Shown: positions 1 to 6,652 of the stretch, piece after piece | How the letters are laid out: each line of letters starts with the position of its first letter | How positions within the stretch are numbered: position 1 is the first letter of the stretch | Assembly (NCBI GenBank): GCA_025774865.1 | Contig: JALGZO010000331.1 | Coordinates: 1 to 9,441, forward strand | Source: a bacterium | GTDB taxonomy: Bacteria > ARS69 | Length of the DNA: 9,441 nt | Direction: 5' to 3' | Translations under genes and position numbers: made by a program | Notes under the pieces: generated by a model | What the model was told of the DNA's origin: nothing | What the model saw: the letters and a program-made list of their open reading frames with translations, nothing else | Databases searched by the model: none

Positions 1-951
1 CCCCTCCCGGAGCCAGGCGTTCACGGCGAGGTGGTCGTCGGGCGGCAGCGCCCGCACGAGGCTCTCGACGTGGTCCCCGCGGCCCATGGATCCGTAGTTG
101 TCGAGGATCTTGAACCGGATTTCCTTCCGAGGCTTGGGCTCGGAGGCCTGCATCATCTCGAAGGAAGTCTCGAGCAAAGCTGCGAGGGCCGCGCGCTCGA
201 GCTCGTCGCTCCGGCCGTAGCTCAAGTTCGCGAGCGGGCCGAGCTGAAGGTCCCGCACGAGCTCACGGTCCAGGCCGGCTTGGATTGCCGTGCGAAAGTG
301 CGTCTGGGCGAGGCGAACGTCGTCCGGGTCGACGCCCCGGTCGAAGAGTCGCCAGTGCGCGAAGAAGGCATTCGCGTAGCCGTTCCGCGGGCTCGACACG
401 AGGGCGCGCTCGAAGAGGGCGTCAATGTCGACGAAGACCGGCATCTGGAATCTGACGCGCAGGATCTGCGCCCAGGCCACGTGGGCGAGAATCGTGGCGA
501 CCTGATCGTCGTCGGCGTCGGCGAGGGGGCGGTAGAGCACCGCCGTCAATCGATCCAGCGTCTCGCCGGCCGTTTCCTTCTCGGAGGAAAAGTCGCGCAG
601 CCAGACCATCGCGAGATCGAACTGGCTCCGACGTACATCCGGCGCGCTCGGCGACAGCTCGAGAGCTTCCGTCAGCATCTGCCAGGCCTGTGGGTAGTGC
701 TCCGTCTCGGTGAGCCAGCTCGCGGCGTCGACGTGCTCGGACACCGCACGTTGCTTCTCACGCCAGTGCCCGTAGACGCCCGACAGCGTGATGACGCCCA
801 TCGAGAGCGAAACGACGGTGACAGCACCGCCGGCCCATTTCACCGCTTCGCCGATCTTCTTCCAGCGGCTCTTCGTCTGCGTCGTGCCGCAGCGCGGGCA
901 CAGACGGGCGCCTTCCCGGATGGGCTCGAGACAGGCGATGCAGTGGCTCAT
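1..951 (-). CDS. Zinc-ribbon, membrane-anchored TPR-like protein (3' end cut by window edge)
   Basis: The minus-strand frame stays open for 317 codons from ATG 949-951 to the left edge, so the C-terminus is missing. The N-terminus has two Cys pairs, C4-x2-C7 and C18-x2-C21 (CIAC and CPRC), typical of a small zinc-ribbon. A basic stretch (about residues 25-38) follows, then one hydrophobic helix (about 39-60). The rest is helical and alternates Ala/Leu-rich helices with turns, for example a segment ending in LELSPSAPD, which is TPR-like. By positive-inside logic the ribbon is cytoplasmic and the TPR part extracytoplasmic. A purine-rich GGGGGGAG lies 3 bases upstream of the ATG. The likely role is a protein-protein scaffold, but no specific function is recognised. 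The long plus-strand frame over the same bases is the antisense shadow: only the minus strand gives a ribbon, a membrane helix and ordered helices. Confidence 0.8.
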   Translation of the reverse strand, partial: MSHCIACLEPIREGARLCPRCGTTQTKSRWKKIGEAVKWAGGAVTVVSLSMGVITLSGVYGHWREKQRAVSEHVDAASWLTETEHYPQAWQMLTEALELSPSAPDVRRSQFDLAMVWLRDFSSEKETAGETLDRLTAVLYRPLADADDDQVATILAHVAWAQILRVRFQMPVFVDIDALFERALVSSPRNGYANAFFAHWRLFDRGVDPDDVRLAQTHFRTAIQAGLDRELVRDLQLGPLANLSYGRSDELERAALAALLETSFEMMQASEPKPRKEIRFKILDNYGSMGRGDHVESLVRALPPDDHLAVNAWLREG

Positions 952-1107
952 GCGCTCCCCCCGACCTTTGATCGAGTCGGAGGTTCCTCCGCATGACCAA
1001 AAAACTCCGCCAGAACCAAGGAGATCTCAACATTCGCTCGAAAACCGCCGATAGGAGCCAAGGACGCCAAGACCGTCACCAGCCGCCACCGCGGAGGTCG
1101 CCGACCG

Positions 1108-2226
1108 ATGTCGTTCGAGAACGAGAGTCTTCTGCGCCCGCCCGTGGCACGGGCCGCCTACAGCGATCGCACGGCGTGGCTCATGGCCGAGATGTCCCAG
1201 CTCGCCTATGAGCGCTTCGAAAGCCCGTCGGAGATCCTGGACGGACTGGTGGAGCAGCTCTCGAACCTCCAGGATGTGGATCGGATCAAGCAGGAGATCC
1301 AGCGGTTCGTGCAGCAGCTCCCCGGGCACCCCGGAGAGGGTCGGGAGAGACTCGAGCGGACGCTCGAAGTGGCCGGGTTCGAACTGGCGGCGACGTTCAA
1401 CCACGGAGGAACCCAGGCCTACCTCGCGAAGCGCGACGCGGACGGAATGGCCGTGCTCGCCTTTCGGGGAACGGAGAAGGACTTCCGGGACATCAAGACC
1501 GATCTGAACGCCCGGTTCTACCGGCGCGGTGGGGCCAAGATTCACTCGGGTTTCCTCGACGCGTTTCGCTTCGTCGAGCCGACGATTCGGCAAGCCCTCC
1601 GCGAGATCGACGGCTACAAGCTCTACCTCACGGGTCATTCCCTCGGCGGGGCGTTGGCGCTCATCGCGGCGCGATGCCTCAGCTCGGACAAAGTGGCGGC
1701 CTGCTACACGTTCGGGAGTCCGAAGGTGGGGAACGAGGAGTTCGGCGACACGATCAAGGTGCCCATCTACCGGGTCGTGAACGCGGCGGACTCGGTCCCG
1801 CGCCTTCCCCCGACCTGGTTATTCGAGATCCTCATCGGCCTCGCCTGGCTTCTGCCCGTTCCGTACGTGCGCCGCGCGGTTTTGGCGTTCGCCCAGCAGT
1901 TCCGCGGGTATCGACATCACGGAGACATGAGATACCTGACCGTCTGCACCGACGATGGCCGGGGCCTCCGTCTCATCGCGAATCCCAATCTCGTGGACCG
2001 GACCCGTTGGCTCGTCGCCCGCCTCGCCGCGGATCTCAAGGCGGGCTTCCGCGACCACGCGATCCGCATCTACTGCGAGAAGCTGGAAGACTACGCCGTG
2101 CAACGGCAGGACGAACGTACACCCCGATGGAGGGGGCACCGTGCGTCGGCGGCCGAGCCGGAACGTGCGGATGAGCGCGAGGCCGGTCGCGCTCGCTCGG
2201 AGCGCTCGGTGCGTTCACGGGAATAG
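1108..2226 (+). CDS. Class 3 lipase / esterase (alpha/beta-hydrolase)
   Basis: This 372-residue protein is a serine hydrolase of the fungal-type lipase (class 3) family, expected to cleave acylglycerol or other carboxylic esters. The nucleophile elbow GHSLGG places Ser178 (codon 1639-1641). The acid is Asp228 in ADSVPRLPP, and the histidine is probably His270 in a Y-x-H-x-G motif (GYRHHG). AFRGTE (118-123) matches the strand and oxyanion region of the family, and IHSGFLDAF (145-153) and YTFGSPKVGN (200-209) are further family signatures. Residues 40-90 form a charged helical segment before the core. A hydrophobic stretch (about 238-262) lies between the acid and the histidine and could act as a lid or membrane contact. 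The last 35 residues are a low-complexity Arg/Glu/Ala tail. No signal peptide is visible, so the enzyme is probably cytoplasmic or secreted non-classically. GGAGGT at 1093-1098, 9 bases before the ATG, supports the start. Natural substrate unknown. Confidence 0.88.
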   Translation: MSFENESLLRPPVARAAYSDRTAWLMAEMSQLAYERFESPSEILDGLVEQLSNLQDVDRIKQEIQRFVQQLPGHPGEGRERLERTLEVAGFELAATFNHGGTQAYLAKRDADGMAVLAFRGTEKDFRDIKTDLNARFYRRGGAKIHSGFLDAFRFVEPTIRQALREIDGYKLYLTGHSLGGALALIAARCLSSDKVAACYTFGSPKVGNEEFGDTIKVPIYRVVNAADSVPRLPPTWLFEILIGLAWLLPVPYVRRAVLAFAQQFRGYRHHGDMRYLTVCTDDGRGLRLIANPNLVDRTRWLVARLAADLKAGFRDHAIRIYCEKLEDYAVQRQDERTPRWRGHRASAAEPERADEREAGRARSERSVRSRE

Positions 2227-2375
2227 CGGACGGCTCCGCGCGATCTGCCCTCGGTCGAAGATCCTGTCCGACACCTCTCTTCCCTCCGCGGGCGGGACGC
2301 ACTATACACAGGGCACCTCTCCTGCGAGCCGCCCAGCAACGACGAGCTCGGTGGTCCGCAGGGGCGCGGAAGCTC

Positions 2376-2380
2376 GGGAG
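2376..2380 (+). promoter_or_regulatory. Ribosome binding site that decides the GTG start of the YwiC-like gene
   Basis: GGGAG lies 9 bases before GTG 2390-2392. The frame is open far upstream (to 1955), but that part overlaps the lipase and has no family resemblance. This site and the conserved N-terminal motif just after the GTG argue for the short start. In-frame GTG codons at 2351 and 2354 are alternatives without a clear site. Confidence 0.5.
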
Positions 2381-2389
2381 CGTTCCTTG

Positions 2390-3133
2390 GTGCCTCGCCC
2401 GCCACGACTGCCTCGTGAGCATGGAGCCTGGGTCATGCTCCTGCTCCCGCTCGTCGTGGGGCTCGCCGGTGTGAGCACCGTGACCCCTGCCTCGTTGATC
2501 ATTCCGCCGGCGGCGGTCCTCCTGTTCCTCGCCCGCTTCGCCTCGCTCCCGGGCGGAACGAGGGCGCGCGCCGGCGGAGCGTTTCCCTGGGCGGTCGGCT
2601 ACTTCGTGGCGAGTGCGGTTGGACTCGTGATCGCGGTGGCGCAGACCGCGGAGCCTTCGCGATACGAGGCGTGGGCACTGGCGGTGGCCGTCGGCGCTCT
2701 CGGCTTCGGAAACGCGGGGCTCGTGCGCGCAGGTCGCGGCCGTTCCCTGGTGGCCGAGGTAGCGGCGATGGCCTCGGCGGCGCTGCTCGCGCCGCTCGAG
2801 ATGGTGGTGGGGGAGGAACCCCTGCGGGGCGACGCGACGGGGGCCGGGCTCCTCTGCTTCGCGTACTTCCTGTCGTCGCTCGTGACCGTGCGGACGTTCC
2901 GCACCGGGCGTGTCTCGATGAATCTGGTCGCCCACGCCGCTTTGACGGGTGCGCTCGTCGTCGGGTGGCTGGCTGGAGGCCTGCTTCCTGGCTTGCTTCT
3001 CGCGTTCGTGCCGGTCGTGGTGCGCGTGGTTGCTTCTACGCTCCGTCCCCCGCGCCATCTTCGGGCGCTGGGAATGCGCGAGGTCGCAGTCTCCGTGGCG
3101 CTGGTCGTGATCGCAGGAATCTCGCTCCGCTGA
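2390..3133 (+). CDS. YwiC-like integral membrane protein
   Basis: This is a 247-residue protein if it begins at GTG 2390. It starts with LPREHGAWVMLLLP (residues 7-20), the N-terminal signature of the YwiC-like family, and its length is close to the roughly 240 residues usual for that family. About seven or eight hydrophobic segments cover most of the chain (around 14-30, 34-52, 66-85, 94-112, 118-139, 150-167, 178-212 and 231-246), with Arg-rich loops between them, so it is an inner-membrane protein. The biochemical role of YwiC-like proteins is not established. In Bacillus subtilis, ywiC lies next to genes for anaerobic nitrate respiration, so a respiratory link is possible but is only inferred from context. 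It shares the strand with the lipase, but the 163-bp gap suggests a separate transcript. A short hairpin (GAGAC-ACC-GTCTC, 3132-3144) overlaps the stop codon and has no T-run. Confidence 0.78.
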   Translation: MPRPPRLPREHGAWVMLLLPLVVGLAGVSTVTPASLIIPPAAVLLFLARFASLPGGTRARAGGAFPWAVGYFVASAVGLVIAVAQTAEPSRYEAWALAVAVGALGFGNAGLVRAGRGRSLVAEVAAMASAALLAPLEMVVGEEPLRGDATGAGLLCFAYFLSSLVTVRTFRTGRVSMNLVAHAALTGALVVGWLAGGLLPGLLLAFVPVVVRVVASTLRPPRHLRALGMREVAVSVALVVIAGISLR

Positions 3134-3206
3134 GACACCGTCTCCCGCGTTCATACCGGACGGCAATGTGGCTCCCGGGCCTCCCCGAGGTACGCCGCGG
3201 CACGTA

Positions 3207-3253
3207 GATTCCGGTGTCAGGGGTGTGGCGGTTTCCGTCGGAATCAGCCCCTG
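3207..3253 (+). repeat. Two interleaved inverted repeats in the 5' region of the kinase gene
   Basis: GATTCCG (3207-3213) is complementary to CGGAATC (3239-3245), and CAGGGG (3218-3223) to CCCCTG (3248-3253). The arms interleave in the order a-b-a'-b', the topology of an H-type pseudoknot. They lie in the 208-bp gap between the YwiC-like gene and the kinase. No known riboswitch was recognised, and arms of 6-7 bp in GC-rich DNA can arise by chance. Otherwise this gap shows no convincing promoter. Confidence 0.3.
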
Positions 3254-3341
3254 GCCCTGATGAATACCGGGGTTGAAGGGACTTCCGGCGCTTGGGATCA
3301 GCCTCTTCGGTGAACGACTCACGATAGACTGCCAATTGTCG

Positions 3342-5075
3342 ATGAACCCTCCTTCGCCCCTTCGCTACTCGAACCCCATGCACGGCGACGTGTGCGCCGG
3401 GATTCTCGAGTGTGCCGGTCGGGGCTTGCTCCGCCAGGATTTCTTGAGCGAAGTCACCCAACGGATTCGCGACTGGTGCCGGTGCGACGCCGTCGAGGTC
3501 CGAATGGTCGCGCGACGGAAGCTCTGGTGTGCCGAGGCTTCGGAAGAAGGAGAGCCGCGATGTGAGATGGTGCCTGGGCGGCGAAGCGACTCGGGAAGGA
3601 CGCTCTCGTGCCGAGATGCCGATGTCGACCTGGAGGACCTCTGCGAGGAAATCGTCGAGCGCCGAGTCGATCTGTCCCTGCCGTGGTTCACCGGGGCGGG
3701 AACCTTCTGGACGGGGGATACCCACGAGACGTTCCAGCCGAAACCGACAGGTGGCGGCGGGAGCTGCTCTCTTGCCGACGGACACTTTCGATCCCTCGTG
3801 ATCACTCCGTACGAGCTCGAGGACGGTGGCGCGGGCCTCGTCATCCTGAAGAGCAGGCAGCGGAATCACTTCCTTCCGGATCAGATCGGGTCCTATGAGC
3901 ACGTAGCGAAGATTCTCGGGGTTGCGGCCAAGCAGCGCCGCGCGCAGCTCGCCCTGCGGGAGCGGGTGAAGGAGCTGACCTGTCTCTATGGCATCACGAG
4001 GATCGCCGCGCGGCCTGGCGTCACGCTCGAGCAGATCCTGCAGACGGCCACCGAGCTCATCCCGAAGGGCTGCCTCCACGAAGATCTCGCTTCCGCGCAG
4101 ATCGTTTTCGACGATCGTTCGTTCGCCAGTAGATCGTTCGAAGATAGCCCCCACACTCACACCCAGGACATCACCGTCAACGGAAGCAAGCGAGGGACGA
4201 TCAAGGTCGCTTACGCCACGGATCTCCCCGAGCTGGACGTGGGACCGTTTACCAAAGAAGAGCTGGATCTGATCGAGGTCGTGGCCGGAGAACTCACGCT
4301 CGTCATCGATGCCCGGGAGATCGAAGAGAAACGAAACTCCCTGGAGGAGCAGCTCCGGCACGCGGACCGACTCGCCACCATCGGGCAGCTAGCTGCGGGC
4401 GTGGCGCACGAACTGAACGAACCGCTCGTGACCATCCTCGGTCGTGCGCAGCTTGCCCAGAAGGTGTCCGGGCTTCACGAGCAGGCGAAGACCGACCTCG
4501 ACGGAATCGTCGCCGCCTCCCTGCACGCGAGAGACGTCATCAGCAAGCTCAAGCTGTTCGCCCGGCGCGCGCCCGCCCGGAAAGTGGAGTCGGATCTGAA
4601 TGAAGTGGTGCGCGACGGCCTCGCTCTATTGGAAGAACACGTGGAGAAGGCGGGCATCACATTGGAGACGAGGCTCGATCCCGAGCTTCCGATCGTCGTG
4701 GCCGACCGGGGCCAACTGCACCAGGTGCTGATCAATCTCGTCGTGAACGCGCTGCAGGCGACACCACCCGGCGGGCGAATCGTCGTCCAGACGGAGCACG
4801 GTGGGGGAGCCATCGCGCTCGTCGTCGAAGACACCGGGAGCGGTATGACCGAGGAGACGCTCAAGCAGATCTTCACACCGTTCTTCACGACGAAGGATGC
4901 AGACGGGGGAACCGGCCTGGGACTGGCTGTCGTCCACGGGATCGTGAGCGCTCATGGGGGCCGAATCCGCGTGAAGAGCGAGGTCGGCGAAGGCTCGCGC
5001 TTCGTGGTCCGGCTGCCCCGGACCTCCCCGGAGCAGGCCGAACAGTCAGGAGTGGGTGACCTTGCCAAGGGATGA
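3342..5075 (+). CDS. Soluble sensor histidine kinase, two GAF-like domains (NtrB-like output)
   Basis: This is a 577-residue protein if it starts at ATG 3342. It should autophosphorylate and pass phosphate to the regulator encoded next to it. Numbered from that start, residues 30-200 and 205-325 look like two GAF-type sensory regions, the second opening with RVKELTCLYG. A helical linker (about 325-345) and a HisKA domain follow, with H-box AHELNEPL and phosphoacceptor His356 (codon 4407-4409). The HATPase domain shows the N-box NLVVNALQA (Asn469), G1 DTGSGM (Asp497), an F-box (IFTPFFTTK) and G2 GGTGLGL (522-528). No membrane helix or signal peptide is visible, so the signal should be cytoplasmic. 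The first sensory region is Cys-rich (46, 48, 63, 74, 90, 101, 142). The start is uncertain: TTG 3273 and ATG 3378 are in frame, and none of the three has a clear ribosome binding site. The 3' end overlaps the regulator gene by 20 bp. Confidence 0.9.
   Translation: MNPPSPLRYSNPMHGDVCAGILECAGRGLLRQDFLSEVTQRIRDWCRCDAVEVRMVARRKLWCAEASEEGEPRCEMVPGRRSDSGRTLSCRDADVDLEDLCEEIVERRVDLSLPWFTGAGTFWTGDTHETFQPKPTGGGGSCSLADGHFRSLVITPYELEDGGAGLVILKSRQRNHFLPDQIGSYEHVAKILGVAAKQRRAQLALRERVKELTCLYGITRIAARPGVTLEQILQTATELIPKGCLHEDLASAQIVFDDRSFASRSFEDSPHTHTQDITVNGSKRGTIKVAYATDLPELDVGPFTKEELDLIEVVAGELTLVIDAREIEEKRNSLEEQLRHADRLATIGQLAAGVAHELNEPLVTILGRAQLAQKVSGLHEQAKTDLDGIVAASLHARDVISKLKLFARRAPARKVESDLNEVVRDGLALLEEHVEKAGITLETRLDPELPIVVADRGQLHQVLINLVVNALQATPPGGRIVVQTEHGGGAIALVVEDTGSGMTEETLKQIFTPFFTTKDADGGTGLGLAVVHGIVSAHGGRIRVKSEVGEGSRFVVRLPRTSPEQAEQSGVGDLAKG
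5048..5052 (+). promoter_or_regulatory. Ribosome binding site inside the kinase gene for the response regulator
   Basis: AGGAG lies 3 bases before GTG 5056 and 9 bases before the in-frame TTG 5062. The GTG is the usual call, but the spacing favours the TTG, so the true start may be two codons later. Either way the regulator begins inside the kinase coding sequence, which suggests translational coupling. Confidence 0.5.
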
Positions 5076-6411
5076 GGCTTCGATTCTCATCGTCGACGAC
5101 GTCGCCGATACACGCGAGGTATTGCAGCGGTGTCTCACATCCGCGGGATACCGGGTCCATACGGCATCCGGGGTCGTGCCGGCGATCGAATCCCTCGAGA
5201 AGACGCCCGTCGACCTCGTCATCACGGACCTTCGGATGCCTGAAATGAGCGGACTGAGCCTCGTTCGCTACCTTCGCGAGAACATGAAAGAGACCGAGGT
5301 CATGATGATCACGGGCTACGCGACCGTCGAAGGGGCCGTGGAGGCTGTGAAGACGGGGGCCGAGGAGTATCTGGCGAAACCGTTCACGGAGGACGAGCTG
5401 ACCGCCGCCGTCGGACGTGCGCTCGAAAAACGGCGCGTGCGTCGTCTGGCCCAGCAGGCCCCGGAGAACGTGGCTCCACCCTCCGGGATGATCGGAGAGT
5501 CGGCCGCGATGCAGGTCGTACTCCGCGAGATCAACAAGGCGGCCACGACGGATGCCACCGTCCTGATCACCGGCGAGAGCGGCACCGGCAAAGAGCTCGT
5601 CGGTCGCGCGATCCACTATCAGAGCGGCCGCGCCTCGGCGCCGTTCGTACCCATCAACTGCGGTGCCATTCCCGGCGAGCTCGTCGAGAGCGAGCTCTTC
5701 GGCCATACGAAAGGAGCCTTCACCGGTGCCACCGCGATCCGCAACGGTTTCTTCCAGGCGGCGGACGGCGGCAGCATCTTCCTCGATGAAATCGGCGACA
5801 CGAGTCCATCGACTCAGGTGAAGCTCCTGCGCGTGCTGGAGGACCAGGAAGTGTACATGGTCGGATCTTCGCAGCCGACTCGGGTCGACGTTCGCGTACT
5901 GGCTTCAACGAACAAGGATCTGTCGTCGCTCCTCAAAAAGGGAACGTTCCGCGAGGATCTCTTCTTTCGACTGAGCGTCATCACGATCGTTCTACCGCCG
6001 CTGAGAGAGCGGAAGGACGACATCTTGCTCCTCGTCACGCATTTCGCGCGCAAGTTGGCCGGCGAGGCGGAGCGGCCGCCCCCCGAGTTCACGGACCGTG
6101 CGCTGCAGGTCTTCCGGAGGTACGCCTGGCCGGGGAACGTCCGGGAGCTGCTGAATCTCCTCCGACGTCTCGTCGTCATGCAAGAAGACTCTCGACCCAT
6201 CGACGTCCCGGATCTCCCGCGGCACATGCGCTTCTCCGTGAACCGCGGTCTCGGACCGCTTCGAACGCTGGCCGAGATCGAGGCCGATCACATTCGGAAC
6301 GTCCTCGACAGCGTCCAGGGGAACAAGACCCAGGCCGCGAAGATGCTCGGCATCGATCGGAAGACTCTCCGAGAGAGACTCAAGAGCATCGAGACGTCGC
6401 CGGGCGAGTAG
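5056..6411 (+). CDS. NtrC-family sigma-54-dependent response regulator
   Basis: This 451-residue enhancer-binding protein, when phosphorylated by the upstream kinase, should use ATP to open sigma-54 promoters. The receiver domain (about 8-120) has acidic pair Asp14/Asp15, phosphoacceptor Asp58 (codon 5227-5229, TDLRMPEMSG), Thr86 and Lys108. The AAA+ domain (about 145-380) has Walker A GESGTGKE (173-180), an intact GAFTGA loop (220-225) that contacts sigma-54, Walker B FLDEIGD (Asp244/Glu245), an arginine-finger region FREDLFFR (298-305) and sensor II WPGNVREL. The C-terminus is a Fis-type helix-turn-helix (NKTQAAKMLGIDRKTLRERL, 423-442). All residues needed for activity seem present and the length is normal. 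An obvious target is the sigma-54 promoter directly downstream. The signal, and hence the closest named subfamily, cannot be read from the sequence. Confidence 0.95.
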   Translation: MTLPRDEASILIVDDVADTREVLQRCLTSAGYRVHTASGVVPAIESLEKTPVDLVITDLRMPEMSGLSLVRYLRENMKETEVMMITGYATVEGAVEAVKTGAEEYLAKPFTEDELTAAVGRALEKRRVRRLAQQAPENVAPPSGMIGESAAMQVVLREINKAATTDATVLITGESGTGKELVGRAIHYQSGRASAPFVPINCGAIPGELVESELFGHTKGAFTGATAIRNGFFQAADGGSIFLDEIGDTSPSTQVKLLRVLEDQEVYMVGSSQPTRVDVRVLASTNKDLSSLLKKGTFREDLFFRLSVITIVLPPLRERKDDILLLVTHFARKLAGEAERPPPEFTDRALQVFRRYAWPGNVRELLNLLRRLVVMQEDSRPIDVPDLPRHMRFSVNRGLGPLRTLAEIEADHIRNVLDSVQGNKTQAAKMLGIDRKTLRERLKSIETSPGE

Positions 6412-6417
6412 GAAGTC

Positions 6418-6441
6418 ACCGGGGCGGAACTCCCCACCGGT
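6418..6441 (+). terminator. GC hairpin just after the regulator gene, possible terminator
   Basis: GGGG (6421-6424) can pair with CCCC (6432-6435) around a 7-base loop. As an alternative fold, ACCGG (6418-6422) pairs with CCGGT (6437-6441). It starts 7 bases after the stop codon, where a terminator would be expected, but no T-run follows. It could end or pause the kinase-regulator transcript; factor-independent termination is not shown. Confidence 0.3.
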
Positions 6442-6490
6442 TCGACTCTACCCGCTCACCCAGTCTGCGCCCCCAATCCAAATGCGCCCT

Positions 6491-6514
6491 CGCCGCGGGC
6501 CCCGGCGCCTTTGT
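6491..6514 (+). terminator. Second GC hairpin with short T-rich tail, possible terminator
   Basis: CGCCG (6491-6495) pairs perfectly with CGGCG (6503-6507) around CGGGCCC. An alternative stem pairs GCGCC (6484-6488) with GGCGC (6504-6508). CCTTTGT follows, a weak T-rich tail. It lies between the regulator stop and the sigma-54 promoter, so it could insulate the two transcripts. It is symmetrical, so it could also be a protein-binding dyad. Confidence 0.3.
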
Positions 6515-6528
6515 AGCGGGCCTATCTC

Positions 6529-6547
6529 ATTGTCTGTCAATCGCTTG
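6529..6547 (+). promoter_or_regulatory. Candidate activator dyad (UAS) overlapping an IHF-like site
   Basis: ATTGTCTGTCAAT (6529-6541) is a dyad, ATTG-N5-CAAT, with one further inner pair matching. Its centre is about 78 bases upstream of the start predicted for the sigma-54 promoter, a usual distance for an enhancer-binding protein. The overlapping 6535-6547 matches the IHF consensus WATCAANNNNTTR at eight of nine defined positions (G instead of A at position 2). Both readings suit a sigma-54 promoter. Only one copy was found, whereas activator sites often occur in pairs, so this remains a candidate. Confidence 0.35.
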
Positions 6548-6586
6548 GTCAGCCATTCCGTGCGCGGTGCCCGCCTCTGCGGTTGC

Positions 6587-6602
6587 TGGCGCGAACATTG
6601 CT
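6587..6602 (+). promoter_or_regulatory. Sigma-54 (-24/-12) promoter of the GcvH-like / Fe-S / NrfD operon
   Basis: TGGCGCGAACATTGCT matches the sigma-54 consensus TGGCACG-N4-TTGCT with one mismatch (G for A). The invariant GG (6588-6589) and GC (6600-6601) have the required spacing. Transcription should begin near 6613, giving a 40-base leader before ATG 6653. It lies directly after a gene for a sigma-54 activator with an intact GAFTGA loop, which supports the call independently. Confidence 0.85.
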
Positions 6603-6652
6603 GAAAGCCTGAGTGGGATTGAAACGCACTGTGGAACACGAAAGGGAGAGTC

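Noticed and set aside
961-980. Inverted repeat CCGAC-N10-GTCGG between the divergent left-hand genes
   Set aside because: Arms of only 5 bp with a 10-base spacer are expected by chance. No promoter elements around it would support an operator.
31-996. Plus-strand open frame of 321 codons
   Set aside because: It is antisense to the minus-strand zinc-ribbon/TPR gene, which shows a CxxC pair, a membrane helix and a ribosome site. The plus frame shows no domain and its composition is typical of GC-rich antisense frames.
2281-2309. Possible -35/-10 promoter (TTCCCT, 17 bp, TATACA) before the YwiC-like gene
   Set aside because: The -10 matches at four of six positions and the -35 at only three of six. 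This is too weak to call in a genome whose promoter consensus is unknown.
2036-3322. Minus-strand open frame of 428 codons
   Set aside because: It runs antisense through the lipase end, the gap and the YwiC-like gene. It is Arg/Gly/Pro-rich with no recognisable domain, while the plus strand has a clear membrane protein.
3335-3340. ATTGTC near the kinase start, resembling half of the candidate activator site at 6529
   Set aside because: Only six bases are shared, the other half of the dyad is missing and no sigma-54 promoter is nearby, so autoregulation is not supported.
3036-4361. Minus-strand open frame of 441 codons
   Set aside because: It is antisense to the kinase sensory region and crosses the intergenic gap. 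It has no motif or ribosome site, and the plus strand continues in frame into unmistakable HisKA and HATPase domains.
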